A program made the position numbers and the translations under genes. From Bathynomus jamesi (Eukaryota; Arthropoda; Malacostraca; Isopoda; Cirolanidae): DNA of 64,000 nt. The stretch is from assembly GCA_023014485.1 (NCBI GenBank), contig JAJOZX010008848.1, forward strand, positions 124,200 to 188,199, given 5' to 3'. Below the pieces are notes generated by a model that saw only the letters and a list, made by a program, of their open reading frames with translations, was not told the DNA's origin and searched no databases. Below, piece by piece: positions 30,336 through 41,357 of this stretch. Each line of letters begins with the position of its first letter. The stretch's first letter is position 1.

Positions 30336-30514
30336 TCCAAACGTTACCGAATGTTACAGGTGGAGAGGAGTTTCCAGTGACGTTAGGTAACGCTATTAAC
30401 CAATGACTTTTATGAACCCTCTGTGCCTGTGGCCAGAGCTGGGCATTATTTTAATTTCAAATTAAATTACGAACGAAATCAGACATGTTGGCAAACATGA
30501 AGAAAAATTGGTCT

Positions 30515-31615
30515 TAACTCTTACACGTAAATAAAAATTGGGTAAAAAAATTGTCAGAAGACAAAGAACAGAGATTAATTATAAATTGTCATGAATCTGG
30601 GTCGCAGAAAATGAAAAGTGGGGTACCACAAGAATCAGTTTTAGGTCCATTACTCTTTATTTTATATCTAAATGACTTAGAGAAGGGAGTAGGTAGTAAA
30701 GTTTTTAAATTTGCAGATGATACAAAAGTAGTTGCTCCAGTTATAAATATAGAAAATTCTTATAAACTGCAAAAAGATCTTGATAGATTAGTTGTTTGGG
30801 CAAGTAAATGGCAGATGGAATTCCATGTTCGAAAATACAAAGTCATCCATTTTGGTAGAAATAATGAAAATTTTAGTTATGAGATGCAAGGAAACTGGTT
30901 AGAGGATGTTAGGAAAAAGATCTTGGCATTATAGGTATCTAAAAATTTTAAGCAGTGATTAGAGGCTAGAAATAAAGCAAATAAATGTTAGGTATTATTA
31001 ATTAAGAGGAATGTTAGTTTTACAAGAGTAAGGAAGTGATCTGTAAATTATATAATTCTTATGTTAGGTCTCAGAATACTGCATTCAAGCTTGGTCCCCT
31101 CACCTTAGAATGATATTGATACGCTTGAAGGTGTGCAACGTAGGGCAACCAAGCTTATCCCTAACTAAAGAAGATTGGAATACAGGGAAAGATTAAAGGA
31201 GCTAGGTATGTTTAGTTTGAGAGACATTGTATGAGGGGAGATATGATACAGATGTTCAAAATGTTTTCATGTTTGGAGAGTTTAGATGTACGTAACAGTC
31301 TCTCATTAGAGGCTGATGGAATAACTCGAGGGCATAATAAGAAAATTAGAAACACTTGTAGACTTGATCTACGAAAATACTTTTCAGTTATAGAATAGTA
31401 GATTTTTGGAATGATTTGCCATATGATGTGGTAAGCATTAGCTCGTTAGTTAATTTTAAGAAAAATATGGATACTTTCATGAATAAAAGAGATAGTTTGT
31501 AGATTGTAAATAGTGTATATTCTTAGCTTATGTTATATAGGCTACTTTGGTAGTTGTAAATAGTTGTATGTTAATTAGCTGACTTGAGAGTGATGTTTTG
31601 CAAAATTTTATTATT
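30515..31615 (+). mobile_element. 5'-truncated LINE (CR1/L2-like)
   Basis: RT palm at 30551-30934, then a stop-ridden C-terminal region. Landmarks recoverable by eye include LEADGITRGHNKKIRNTCR and a WNDLP-like block around 31410. 3' end in an A/T-rich 'ttattattat' tail near 31615. Same family as 51540-58020 and 60790-61620. Confidence 0.75.
30551..30934 (+). pseudogene. LINE reverse transcriptase palm
   Basis: 127 codons with KMKSGVPQESVLGPLLFILY, LNDLEKGVGSKVFKFADDTK and VINIENSYKLQKDLDRLVVW. The xADD box is present as FADD. The frame ends at a stop after KKILAL. Missing the fingers domain upstream (5' truncation) and degenerate downstream. Confidence 0.85.
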
Positions 31616-32341
31616 ATAAAGTATAGTTCATGACTTGGATAACTTCGATAGGCCCTAGTGGCTTCATGTTTTCCAAATTAAATGGAATGTAATGCATTAT
31701 TTAAAAAACTACCAGAAGTACACACTAAAATCATTAATTTGTGTGTGATGCAAATTAACAATGATGCATTTAAAAATGAACATACACATCATTCGCGCCG
31801 TTTAAGAATACTTAAATACTGGCTTTAGTTAGCCTTTAAATGTTTGTTTTCTTTGATTTGACGACTAAGATAAGGTACCCTATTATAAAATTTTTATTAA
31901 CTTTAGGTAGTTTATTTCGCAAACAACACTTCCATGAAAAGTGGTAAAGTAATTGTTTACGACAATGATGTGTAATTATTTTTCTGAATTTATTTTTGAT
32001 TAGCCGTAGAGTTAATTTAATTGAAAAACACCATTACTTCAGACTTCAGTTAATTTTGGGAGCCGCCTTCATTATCATTTCTCTGTCTTATTTATGCAGG
32101 GTCTCTTATGTATGATTTCTCAAATGTACAGTGAAAAGTGAAATGAATTAACAACAGTTTGAACAAGGCATTTTACAAAACAAAACACTAAACAACACGA
32201 AGTTCAATTTTCTGGAAAATTCTATATGGAAAGACAGCATCTCAATGACCCATTGCGGCTGGAATATTTACTGTTAAAAATAAGAACAATCAACCAACAA
32301 GAACTAGAAAAAGTTTTCAAGCCAGTTTTCATATTTTTAAA

Positions 32342-32385
<44 letters not shown>

Positions 32386-35300
32386 GGTATATATAATTTT
32401 AAAGCAACAAGTAAACCATTCGTAAAATTTGATGCATATAGTTTTATTGAATATAATAAACTAAAATATATTCATAATATCCCTTTGCCCATATGAAATA
32501 TGTATGGTATATTCAAATGTGTATTAATTCTATGCTTAAACACATTACAGCTATTTTTATTATTATATGGGCCTGTATTATAATGTACGACTGAATTATT
32601 TAAAATTTTAATTATGACATGCAGATATGGATGATTAGTGGACTTATAAAAAATCAATGCATGCACTAAATGAAATACAATAATTAATTATAATTAAATT
32701 ATTGAAATTAACATTACATTTAAATTTTAACAATATATTTAGTTCATACTGATAAATATATCTGATAACTTACATTTAATAATTCGACGATTAATGAACT
32801 TTTTTCCTAGTTTAATATTAACAATTAAAAATACAAATTTTAATTCGATTAATCACATATTATGATAATATTATGAGAAAGCTAAAAACATAGCTTATCT
32901 TATAGCTATCACAGATACTTTAAAAATGTTTTATAAATTATCAAAAGTTTTTATGCAGGTATTGGTAAGCATTTAATGTTTTTAAAACACTTTATGCTTG
33001 AAAATGAGATTATAGGTTTCAATTCTCGCAAAATCTCGTTCAATATCGCAAAATACGATGAGAGTCACGTGACCCTTAGAGACGTTTATTTTTCCGACCA
33101 TAATGGCGCCAAGCCGTTTATGTATATTTATTTGTTATTTTATCATGTTCAAAGGTGATATAACCATTGTTGAGTAATAAATTAGTATTTAAGAACATGT
33201 TGTGTATGCTGTCCCTTATGATAGAACTTTGTAAGGTAAGGAAGTGTCCCGAAATAGAGGTGTAAAGTTTGGTTATTCCATAAATAAATCGTTGTTAAGA
33301 TGATGGAGGAGTGAGAAAAAGTGTTTTGAAGTGAGATATTTTACTGTGTAGTGCTATTGTTTTAATATATCTAAATCGTGGATCCTAATTACATGCGTTG
33401 AGAGTGAATTGAGTTCCTTATTGATTATTTTATGTATACTTTTCTCCTAATTTATATGTTGACGTTCGTAGCCATTGCTGCTTTTGATAGTGCTGCCATC
33501 TACAAGCTCTTAATCCCGTTTTTTACGATTTTCTCTTAAATTGTTTTGTTTTTAATAGAATTTGATAGTTTTCTGTTAATTGCACAATTGAAAGTGCGTG
33601 TAGTGATGACTTTAAAGATTAAATTCAGGAAATTTGTCTTCAAGTTCATAAATATAGTAAGTATTATACATTCCAAGGCCACTGGATGGAAAGAGTTGCC
33701 AAGTACCCCCAAATAAATTGCAATGCTTGTTTTGTCAACAAAAACTTTGATAGGGTATTTGTCATGAAAAACCTTTCTATTTGCTTTTTACACTATATAT
33801 GGGGTATTTGTTAATGATTTGATACAATATGTGAATACACTGTATGTGTGTGTGTATTTTTCCCCATAATTTTACAGCAATATCTAGCTAATTTAATGTA
33901 ATACACTTTTCAAATGTATCTGTCCTTTTGCATGATAGGTCTAGCCTACATGCTTTAAATGTAAATAAAAAGCCTTCTTATATTGGTTTAGTTGTAGTTA
34001 CAATTTACTCTCGTACTAATGCTTCTTATAAGCTATTTGTCTAATACATTAGGCTGTACTGCTTATAACTTCAGCCTACTCCACTGAACTGGTTTTTACA
34101 TTTCTTATTTCACCTAATCCAATACCTTATGTTGCTCCATGCAGGCTAGGTCTACACTAATGATAAAACTTCAGAAGAAAAATGCAATTGGTCTAAATTG
34201 TATAACTTCCTTCACTTTTATACATTTAGGGGAGGGGGTTCTTTTACAAAATCTGGCTTTTAATAATAATTTGGTAAAATATTGTATCAAGCTTGCAGAT
34301 TAGTTAGTCGTAATCACTATCACTAACTTGAATTTGTATCTTTTGCCTAGGTTTTAGTAGTATTTGTTTTAAATTTTGTTTTGCATTAATGCTTTAAGAT
34401 ATAAATGACTTTTAGAGTCCAGATTGGTTAACATATCAATTTGTTAGCTTTGATTTGCCATTAGACTATTTTGCAGTATTTGGCCTAAAACTATAAGGTT
34501 TTGGTGCAGAATTTAGATTTTATAGGTACAAAATTTAAAATATGTATAAAAATTTTACAGTTTTAGTAAGATATATATATAAATTTGCTATTTTGGGTAT
34601 AATGTCGGTGTAGTTTATAAAATTTGGTAAAAACTTTTAGATCTTAGTACAAATTAGAAACTTTAAACTGTAGGTACTGATACAAAATAAATAAAATTAT
34701 CTAAAATTTCATACTTTTAAATAAAGTTTTTGATAGAGGACTATACATTAAATCTTTTATGATTTAATTTTTTTAATAATTTTGATCATGTATAGTTTTG
34801 TAGTTGATAGATTTCAGTGATCTGCTCATTTCATTCATTGGACTAATCAGGGTGAATCTTATATCTGGGTTAGGTTATATTAGGTTAGGTAATCATTATA
34901 TCGTAGGTTGGTTAGTTATTTCCCATATGACCAACTTTTGCGCGATCACAGGTCCAAAGAATTAGATGGTTTGACTCTACTCAAATTTTCTGATGTAACT
35001 TGAATGAGGATTTTTTTATAATGTTCTCGCACCTCTCATATTTGGTGAGAGTTTTAATTGAAATTACTCTATTTTGACATGTAAGATGAAAGTTTAAACT
35101 AAAATTAAAGTTTTTACTAAAAGTAATATGAAATTTGCTGAATTTCAAGAATCCAGATGTATGGTAGTTTATGGATAGAGTCGGTAACAGTTCTGCCCAC
35201 ACCTATAATCTCACTGATACAATAACATCCTAGAAATTTTTTTCAATTATAAGCTCGCATATACCGTACACATCATTCATGTACCCATTTTTTTGTCATT

Positions 35301-35769
35301 GTCCATTTGGTCAAATATATAGATATAATTTGAAAGTGTAGGCGTGGTGATGTTTGTTTCAACATTAAATGACTCGTATAAACCGCAAGAGGATGAGTAT
35401 GAACTACTTGCCTTTTTATGCTTTAAGAATTTAGCAAAGAGTGATATAAATTATGGAGAGTACTTTAGTAAATGTAAACTATGTAAAAATGGTGAAAAAT
35501 TTGGTTTTCAAAGCAATTGGAATGAGTGTAGTATAATTATGTTAGGATAAACTAGCCAAGTATACCCAATTAGTTAAAGGCCTATAGGATTATTAGATAT
35601 TAGTAATGTATTAAATATTAAAATACTCTTCATACCTTCCTAAGAATAGTAGCTAATGGTAAAACATTACACATACCACATATATATGGTAGTATTTCTT
35701 TTATGTAGGTAGAAGGGGTTGAGGGTGAATGCCCACAAAATCAAGGTCCGAGGTTTTCTAGATGCTTAG
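31616..35769. other. 4.1 kb of AT-rich DNA without a supported gene
   Basis: Contains a (TA)n tract at 32343-32391 and little else recognisable. Small open frames (for example 34981-35202 and 35344-35550) have no domain and no supporting context. Two close copies of 'aggttag' at 34865-34890 are too few to call a telomere-type array. Confidence 0.5.
32343..32391. repeat. (TA)n microsatellite
   Basis: TA tract of about 40 bases. Confidence 0.9.
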
Positions 35770-35790
35770 ACACCATTTGAAAGATTAGGG

Positions 35791-36090
35791 TCATAGGTAG
35801 GGGGAAAGAGGGATTGAGGAAGATTGTTCCAGATTTGAGTGGTTGAGTAAATGAGAGAAAAAATATTGATTAACCCTTGTATTAGAGAATTGGACAAAAA
35901 AGGAGTGAGAATGCGTCAAAAATCGGGTACTGTGCGCTCTCCTTGAAGGAAGAGGCACGCAGTTAAAAAGTTCAGAAGAGCGGTGCATTATAATAGTGAT
36001 AGGAAAGAGAGAGAGAGAGATCGAAGACATTCGGGTGGAGGTACCATAGGGAATTGATGAGACAAGAAACCTTTGATTCCACCCAGTCAA
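35791..36090 (-). pseudogene. LINE RT C-terminal domain
   Basis: Peptide with SLSLFPITIIMHRSSELFNC, PLPSRRAHSTRFLTHSHSFF and NTRVNQYFFSHL. It corresponds to the RYFxxxxSSELxNCxPPxLRRxRxTR and TRVNQYLxSF blocks of the family. Ends at a stop near 35791. Confidence 0.8.
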
Positions 36091-36199
36091 GTAGAGTCAT
36101 GTGGGTTCAGCCACCCCATGCGTGAGAAGTGCATTCCATACAGGGGTGGACAAGACCCCTGTACAGAGACAGCAACTGAGTATGGTGGGGGTGAAGAAA

Positions 36200-36666
36200 C
36201 TATGGAGCTGGTACAGTACACCTAACCTCTCTTAGAAGCTGTTTTAGAAAGAGCGTATATATGACCTTTCCAGGAAAGATCACACGAAAAGGAAACATCA
36301 AGAATGTTAAGAGATGATGATGATGATTTGATTTGTGTATTGTTGAAGATAAGGGACTTAAGGGTATAGTTGCGTGGAAGATTGTGACAAGTAGACGGAT
36401 GAAGAAACTGAGTTTTAGAAGTATTGAAAGCAATGAGGTTTTTCCAACCCTAATCAGAGTTAGTAAAAGATCAGACATCGTGTGCACCATAGCTGTTCTA
36501 CACAAATCATGGAGTGACCTTTGAGAGGGATGGTTTGTGAAGTGGGTGGAGAAGTGAAGGGTGGAATCATCAGCATAAGAGTGGATAGAATGGGAAGTGT
36601 GGCTTTATAGTCATTGATAAATAAGAGGAAAGAGAGTTGTTGACAAGACAATGTCCTGAGGAACAC
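36200..36666 (-). pseudogene. LINE RT palm and thumb
   Basis: Two overlapping frames: 36666-36460 (SCQQLSFLLFINDYKATLP) and 36505-36200 (SDLLLTLIRVGKTSLLSILL). The SYADDSTLHFSTHF catalytic block is readable in a third frame at about 36610-36570. Repeated frameshifts. Confidence 0.7.
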
Positions 36667-36794
36667 CAGTATTGATAGCTTAACTGCAACTCTTGCTCAA
36701 CCAGAAAGGAAATTAGAGATGAAGGCACAGGTAGAAGGATAGAAACCCAAAGAGGGCAGTTTGGAAATTAAAGATTTTTGCCAGACTAGAGCTA

Positions 36795-37034
36795 TCAAAA
36801 GCTTGCTATGTTTAGTGCAATAGTAAAGGTTTTGCCAAAATCCTGAAAGGAGAATGACCAAGAGTCAGAGATGTGTAAGATGATCACCAGTAGACCATCC
36901 CTTGTGGAACCCATACTGATGATCTGAAAGAAGATTGAGAGAAGAGAGGTGTTTAAGAATGTTCTTATCAAGGATAGATTCAAAACTTTAGAAAGGCAAG
37001 AAATCAAGGCAGTTGGAGGGTTGAGAGTGGGCAC
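36795..37034 (-). pseudogene. LINE RT fingers region
   Basis: Peptide PPTALISCLSKVLNLSLIRT, then SDSWSFSFQDFGKTFTIALN, equivalent to the family motifs RPIxLxSCLSKxFE and DSWSSSxxxFGETFxVALDISKAFD. Upstream the reading is broken by the insertion at 37105. Confidence 0.75.
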
Positions 37035-37104
37035 CTTCTTTAGGACAGGCTGAATGAAAGCAAACTTGCAGCATGGAGGCAGGGACCATATTCTTACAGG
37101 AATT

Positions 37105-37800
37105 TCAGTTTCCTTCCCTGGAAATGATGATTTAAAAATTTGCTTTTTATAATCTCTCTCATTAACAACAACAACTTTTCTTTGTTGAAAAAAAACATAA
37201 TTTTTAGAAATAATGACATGACAACATAAATCAGAAGATTTGGTAGTCCTACATCCAGATTTGTGGTGAAAAACCTTCCATGAAGCATTTCATTGATCTC
37301 TACAAATTTGTTCAGAACAAAACCTACTCTGAGGCAATATGCGAAACAGTTGGAAGCATCATGAAGATGCATGGTGGCAAAGGTAGGCATTTGCACTCTG
37401 TTAACTTCAATAAAGAAATCTCTCCCCCTTTCAATCTTTAACCTCTCCACATTCTCAGACTCTTTCATCCCCTGATATCCTGAAACACAAATTTGAGCAA
37501 AAAAAACATCTACTTCTTAAGAACCACTCCAGTTTCCCTTCTCAAGTACAAAGGGAAGCTTTCATCAAGTGTTGAAAACTTAGACTTACCATGGAGAGAA
37601 AAAAGGCTCCCCTTGCCTCTGGATATGTTCAAAGCACAGTTCTAATATTGTCTGGAATAAATATAATATAAATTGAAGATGTTATAAAATAATTTCACCC
37701 AATTTATGGTATTTTCATTGTGATTTAGGCAATAAACATGATATAAATTAATGTGCCTAATTGATATTAAATTGTTTTCCTTTGGTGCTTTTCTTCCAGT
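37105..37800 (-). mobile_element. Unidentified insertion in the LINE
   Basis: About 0.7 kb interrupts the LINE. Both borders carry a 'tttccttccctg' sequence (37108-37121 and 37817-37828), possibly a target duplication. A 124-codon minus frame (37094-37468) with REIIKSKFLNHHF and HLHDASNCFAYCLRVGFVLN is coding-like, but I do not recognise it. Confidence 0.4.
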
Positions 37801-37814
37801 TAGAAAATCTATGT

Positions 37815-38230
37815 TCAATTTCCTTCCCTGACCTTAATTTCTTCCATGGCTCTTGAATAAATAAGAATATGGTCCCCTGCATGAAGAAAAAATACCAGAT
37901 GAAAGTGTTTACCTAGGCAGGGTGTCAGCACAGAAGCACAGTTCTTGAAAACAACAGGAGGGATACCATCAGGACTGTATGCCTTCCTAGAGTTGAGCTC
38001 AGAGGATAGAAAAACATCTTTGGAAGAGATTCTAATTTCCAACATAATTGAGTCAGAGGAACAGCACCAGAATTGTCCAGGGTTGAGTTGGAGGCAAACA
38101 TCTGAGTGAAGAGTTCTGCTTTATCAGGAGAAGACATGGTAACTGAGCCATCTGAATGGAAAAAGAGGAAGGGAAAGAAAAAGAAGTAAAGTTGTTGGAG
38201 AGGTTCTTGGCTAGGTGCCAGAAAGAGCAA
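37815..38230 (-). pseudogene. LINE linker between endonuclease and RT
   Basis: Frames with SVTMSSPDKAELFTQMFASN, STLDNSGAVPLTQL and ISSKDVFLSSELNSRKAYSP, then DGIPPVVFKNCASVLTPCLG. They overlap in two frames because of a small deletion. This is the segment directly upstream of the RT fingers in the family. Confidence 0.8.
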
Positions 38231-38409
38231 AAAGTATTGGAATTAGGTAGATTTTCACATTTTTGTCTAATGAAGGAATTTTTGATGAATCAAAGGACAG
38301 ATTTTGCATGATTCTGGGCAGAAATATAAGGTGAGTGAAAGTCAGTTGTTGGATAATGATGCTACCTTCTGAAAGCTTCTTTTCTGTCACAGCATTAGGG
38401 CAAGTAGAG

Positions 38410-38440
38410 TTAAACTTTTTTTTTTTTTTTTTTTTTTCCC
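38410..38440. repeat. Poly-T run
   Basis: About 25 consecutive T within the LINE copy. Confidence 0.8.
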
Positions 38441-38534
38441 CCATTAGTATTAGGAATAAAATATAGAATGTCTACCTTCATGCCTGAGAGAATGTCTCTG
38501 TGGTGTGCTCAGTGCATCTAGAGGGGCCCTGGCC

Positions 38535-38720
38535 TCAGAAGTAATCATTGCATGGGAAATCAAAGAAATACTGCCTATGGGCTAAAGGCTGATCTGGAGC
38601 AATAATGCAGGAAACAGATATAAGATTGTGGTCAGAGGACCCCATGGAGAAAAAAGTTTGACAGTAAGAAGTTACCTGCTCCAGGTAGGTAACCTTTTGA
38701 TGAAGGCATGAACATTTCAC
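38535..38720 (-). pseudogene. LINE endonuclease C-terminal fragment
   Basis: Contains GSSDHNLISVSCIIAPDQPL. SDHN(L/I) is the last catalytic motif of the APE-type endonuclease. Followed by FDFPCNDYF and a stop. The rest of the endonuclease is missing, so the copy is 5'-truncated here. Confidence 0.75.
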
Positions 38721-38943
38721 TGATTACTTAGCAGCCTGTATGTGGTATTCCATATATTAGAAGAATATTTTGTTTGAGGCATTTCTAGAAGAAGCAATTT
38801 GTTTCTACACTCCACAGAAGGCAAGAGCAGTTGGTAAAATTCAGAGTTCATAATAGCCTAGCAACAGGATAGGTTAGGTACAGTAGGTTATTTATGGGTT
38901 CTCTATTTGAACTGCATCTGGGTTCTGCAATTGTACCATGGGT

Positions 38944-39101
38944 AAAATTCAAGAATCTAGATATGGCTTGGAGACAGCTGGTAAGTCACATATATACACA
39001 TTTTCTGATCAGCTGACATTATGGTAATATATCACCATGATCAGAAAATGTGGGCACATTTCACAGGCTGTCTCTAAGTTGTATTTGGATTCTTAAATTT
39101 T
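38944..39101. mobile_element. Palindromic MITE, copy 1
   Basis: 158 bp. Inverted ends aaaattcaagaatctagata and, reversed, aaaatttaagaatccaaata, continuing to the shared gagacagc. A second inner inverted pair (cacattttctgatca / tgatcagaaaatgtg) makes nearly the whole element self-complementary. Confidence 0.75.
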
Positions 39102-39855
39102 GCCTAAATTTTTCTAAAGTACATTATTACAAGACCTTGAAATACGCACAAATTTTTCATATTGCACAAGACTCATGATATGGGAAGTGAGAATTTTGCA
39201 GATTTTGCAGTCTGGCCAAAAAGTAGGTGGCTACAAAACTACATGTTTACCAAAAATTGTACATAAACATTAAGAATCAATTTCCTATTCTCTGTCGGGT
39301 GGGTATGACATTAGAGCTCAGAACTGAAAGTACCCAAATCAATTATTACACATAGCTATATAAAAAATTTATTTCTATAAATTTTAAAATCCATCTTACT
39401 GTGATATCTGCCATATTAATGTAAACTAGGAGTGTAGTATAATGTATTTGTATTTAATCATCAGTGCTGACTGTCCCTGGAATAGTATGATTTTATTTGC
39501 AAAGTTCCACAACTCAAAGATCAAAGAGCCACATTTTGAGCATAGCTATATGTTGTATACGTTTCTGAATAATTATGAAAGTATTACAGAAATAGTGCTT
39601 ATATGCAAATAAAAATATCATTCAAGTGGTATACATGAATATCTACAAAGTAATGCTTCAATTTACAGAAAAATGTATTGCTGTTCGTATTTGGGAATGA
39701 GTCACAATAGGTTGAAGGCCTACCCATAAATTATATAGTATCTTAAAAATAGTAATATTTGAATGACTTTATCCTGCTACATCTGAAATTAAGAAACTAA
39801 AATTAATTCTATCAAATATATACTAAATGCCATATTTTTGTATGAACACTGATGC

Positions 39856-39930
<75 letters not shown>

Positions 39931-39960
39931 AATATATATATATATATAAAAACTAGTTAT
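39102..39960. other. Unannotated sequence with (TG)n(TA)n at 39868-39950
   Basis: No gene seen. The compound microsatellite sits directly before the second palindromic MITE. Confidence 0.5.
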
Positions 39961-40084
39961 AAAAATATTCCAGAATCCAGATAAAGTTTGGAGACAGAGT
40001 TTGTAAGTACCAACCTACTCTAACTTAATGTATTACTAAACTACTATGAATTGTCTCTGAAGGGTATCTGGATTCTTGAATTTT
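39961..40084. mobile_element. Palindromic MITE, copy 2
   Basis: 124 bp with ends aaaaatattccagaatccag and, reversed, aaaattcaagaatccagata, plus the same inner gagacag/ctgtctc. Same family as 38944-39101, shorter centre. Confidence 0.75.
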
Positions 40085-40104
40085 GTTGTATTTTGTTTTA
40101 TGTA

Positions 40105-40514
40105 CAGGTATCCCTCATTTAATGAGCATTACCCATCAATCACTCGCTTTATAGTGATCTATTTTTTTTAACACCTTTTCTTGTACGATGATTGGCCAAA
40201 ATTTGGTTTAGCAATCGTTATGATGGGCAAAGTTTGGTTTTTGGTACTCCATGGGTGCATCTCTAACTTCATTTATCTAATGAAATGGCCACAATGCACA
40301 GAAACAGATTTATCCTCCTCTGCGCAGCTTGACCAACCCATGCACCCCTAAGTGGCCACCCCCTGCACTTCCTTCTTACCCCACCAGTGTTTTGAGTCAC
40401 TTATGCTTCTGCATCACTCTGCATCATTGTGTTATTTGCCATCACTGTCCACAAGCACCATTTAGTGATCAGTTTTTTAGGAACATAACCCAATTGTTAA
40501 ACAAGGGATACTTG
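40105..40514. mobile_element. Tigger-derived MITE
   Basis: 410 bp between TA dinucleotides (40103-40104, 40515-40516). Its left about 330 bp match, in order, the reversed right end of the Tigger at 43935-45611 (for example ttggccaaaatttggtttag and gagtcac-tatgcttctgca). Its right end matches the reversed left end (ctgtccacaagcaccattt, ggaacataaccc). It is an internal-deletion derivative of that transposon. Confidence 0.88.
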
Positions 40515-40739
40515 TAGTACTACTAAATTCAAAATCTAGGGAATTGAAAGATGGTGATGCCGTATGACAAGGATGAATTTGGACATACACACACACTTTT
40601 TTTCTTATAAATAGTACTGGTACCATGTAAGTACTGATGTTGCAGAAATAAAATGATTAAAAATGCAAAAAACCACTTTTTTCTACGTTAAGGTCAAAAT
40701 ATGAAAATAAAAACCCACTCTAATAGACAGAGTTTATTT

Positions 40740-40795
40740 CCACGACAGTTTCGACGCCCACTGGCATCCTCCTCGGGTGGATACAGAAACACGAA
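40740..40795 (-). other. Penelope-like terminal-repeat motif
   Basis: Reversed: gaggaggatgccagtgggcg and tcgaaactgtcgtggaaat, with GAAAC and GTC boxes like those of a hammerhead. The first box is CCGAGGA rather than CUGANGA and two extra bases precede GAAA, so it is weaker than the motif at 23500-23535. Confidence 0.4.
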
Positions 40796-41277
40796 TGAAC
40801 CAAAACAGTCCAGGGACCGACCATTAAGAAATTCGCACCTAGGTTAGATCCCATTCTCCCGACACCGGAAGGGCATTTTCATTAAGTACATTCGCGCAAA
40901 TTTAAAACTATCTTCCTGTTCTAAACATACAGATTCTATTATATTTTTCTTACATAATTATTGAATTTATTATTAATTTTATTACATTTAATATTGCATA
41001 ATTATTTATTACAGAAATTATAAATTTATTATTACATTGGTTATTACATTATTGTTTATTATACAGAACTTATAAACCGAAAAATGAATGAAAAAAGCCG
41101 ATTAGGAAACAATACAGAGAAATTCGCACCTAGGTTAGATACCGTTCTCCCGACACTGGAAGGGCATTTTATTACAGGGTCCACTTATAAGTACATTCCC
41201 ACAAATTAAAACTATCTTGTTCTATACATGCAGATTCTAATATTTTGACATAATTACTGCATTTATTATTACATTTA

Positions 41278-41280
<3 letters not shown>

Positions 41281-41320
<40 letters not shown>
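41281..41320. repeat. Poly-T run of about 39
   Basis: Long T homopolymer inside the Penelope-like 3' region. The AAG/K-rich open frame on the minus strand is an artefact. Confidence 0.9.
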
Positions 41321-41326
<6 letters not shown>

Positions 41327-41357
41327 ATTATTATTACCTTTACCCTAATTATTAAAT

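Larger units (their letters stand above)
35770..38730 (-). mobile_element. Decapod-type LINE, long minus-strand copy
   Basis: Runs from the end of the endonuclease domain (SSDHNLISVSCIIAP, about 38640) through the linker (SYIxAxNHAKSVLQF, about 38330-38280) and RKAYSPDGIPPVVFKNCASV (about 37990). Fingers/palm follow (ISCLSKVLNLSLI, SDSWSFSFQDFG, 37030-36830), then SYADDSTLHFS (about 36590) and the C-terminus (SLFPITIIMHRSS, FTHSHSFFVQ, VNQYFFSHL, 36030-35850). 5'-truncated near 38730. Many frameshifts. An insertion interrupts it at about 37105-37800. Confidence 0.85.

Noticed and set aside
33061..33085. Promoter with CACGTG E-box
   Set aside because: A single cacgtg in empty DNA without gene, initiator or TATA context.
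34865..34890. TTAGG-type telomere repeat
   Set aside because: Only two imperfect 'ttaggttagg'-like pieces, no array.
35344..35550. 68-codon plus frame with CKLCKNGEKFGF
   Set aside because: A CxxC alone is not enough; no other zinc ligands in order and no neighbouring exons.
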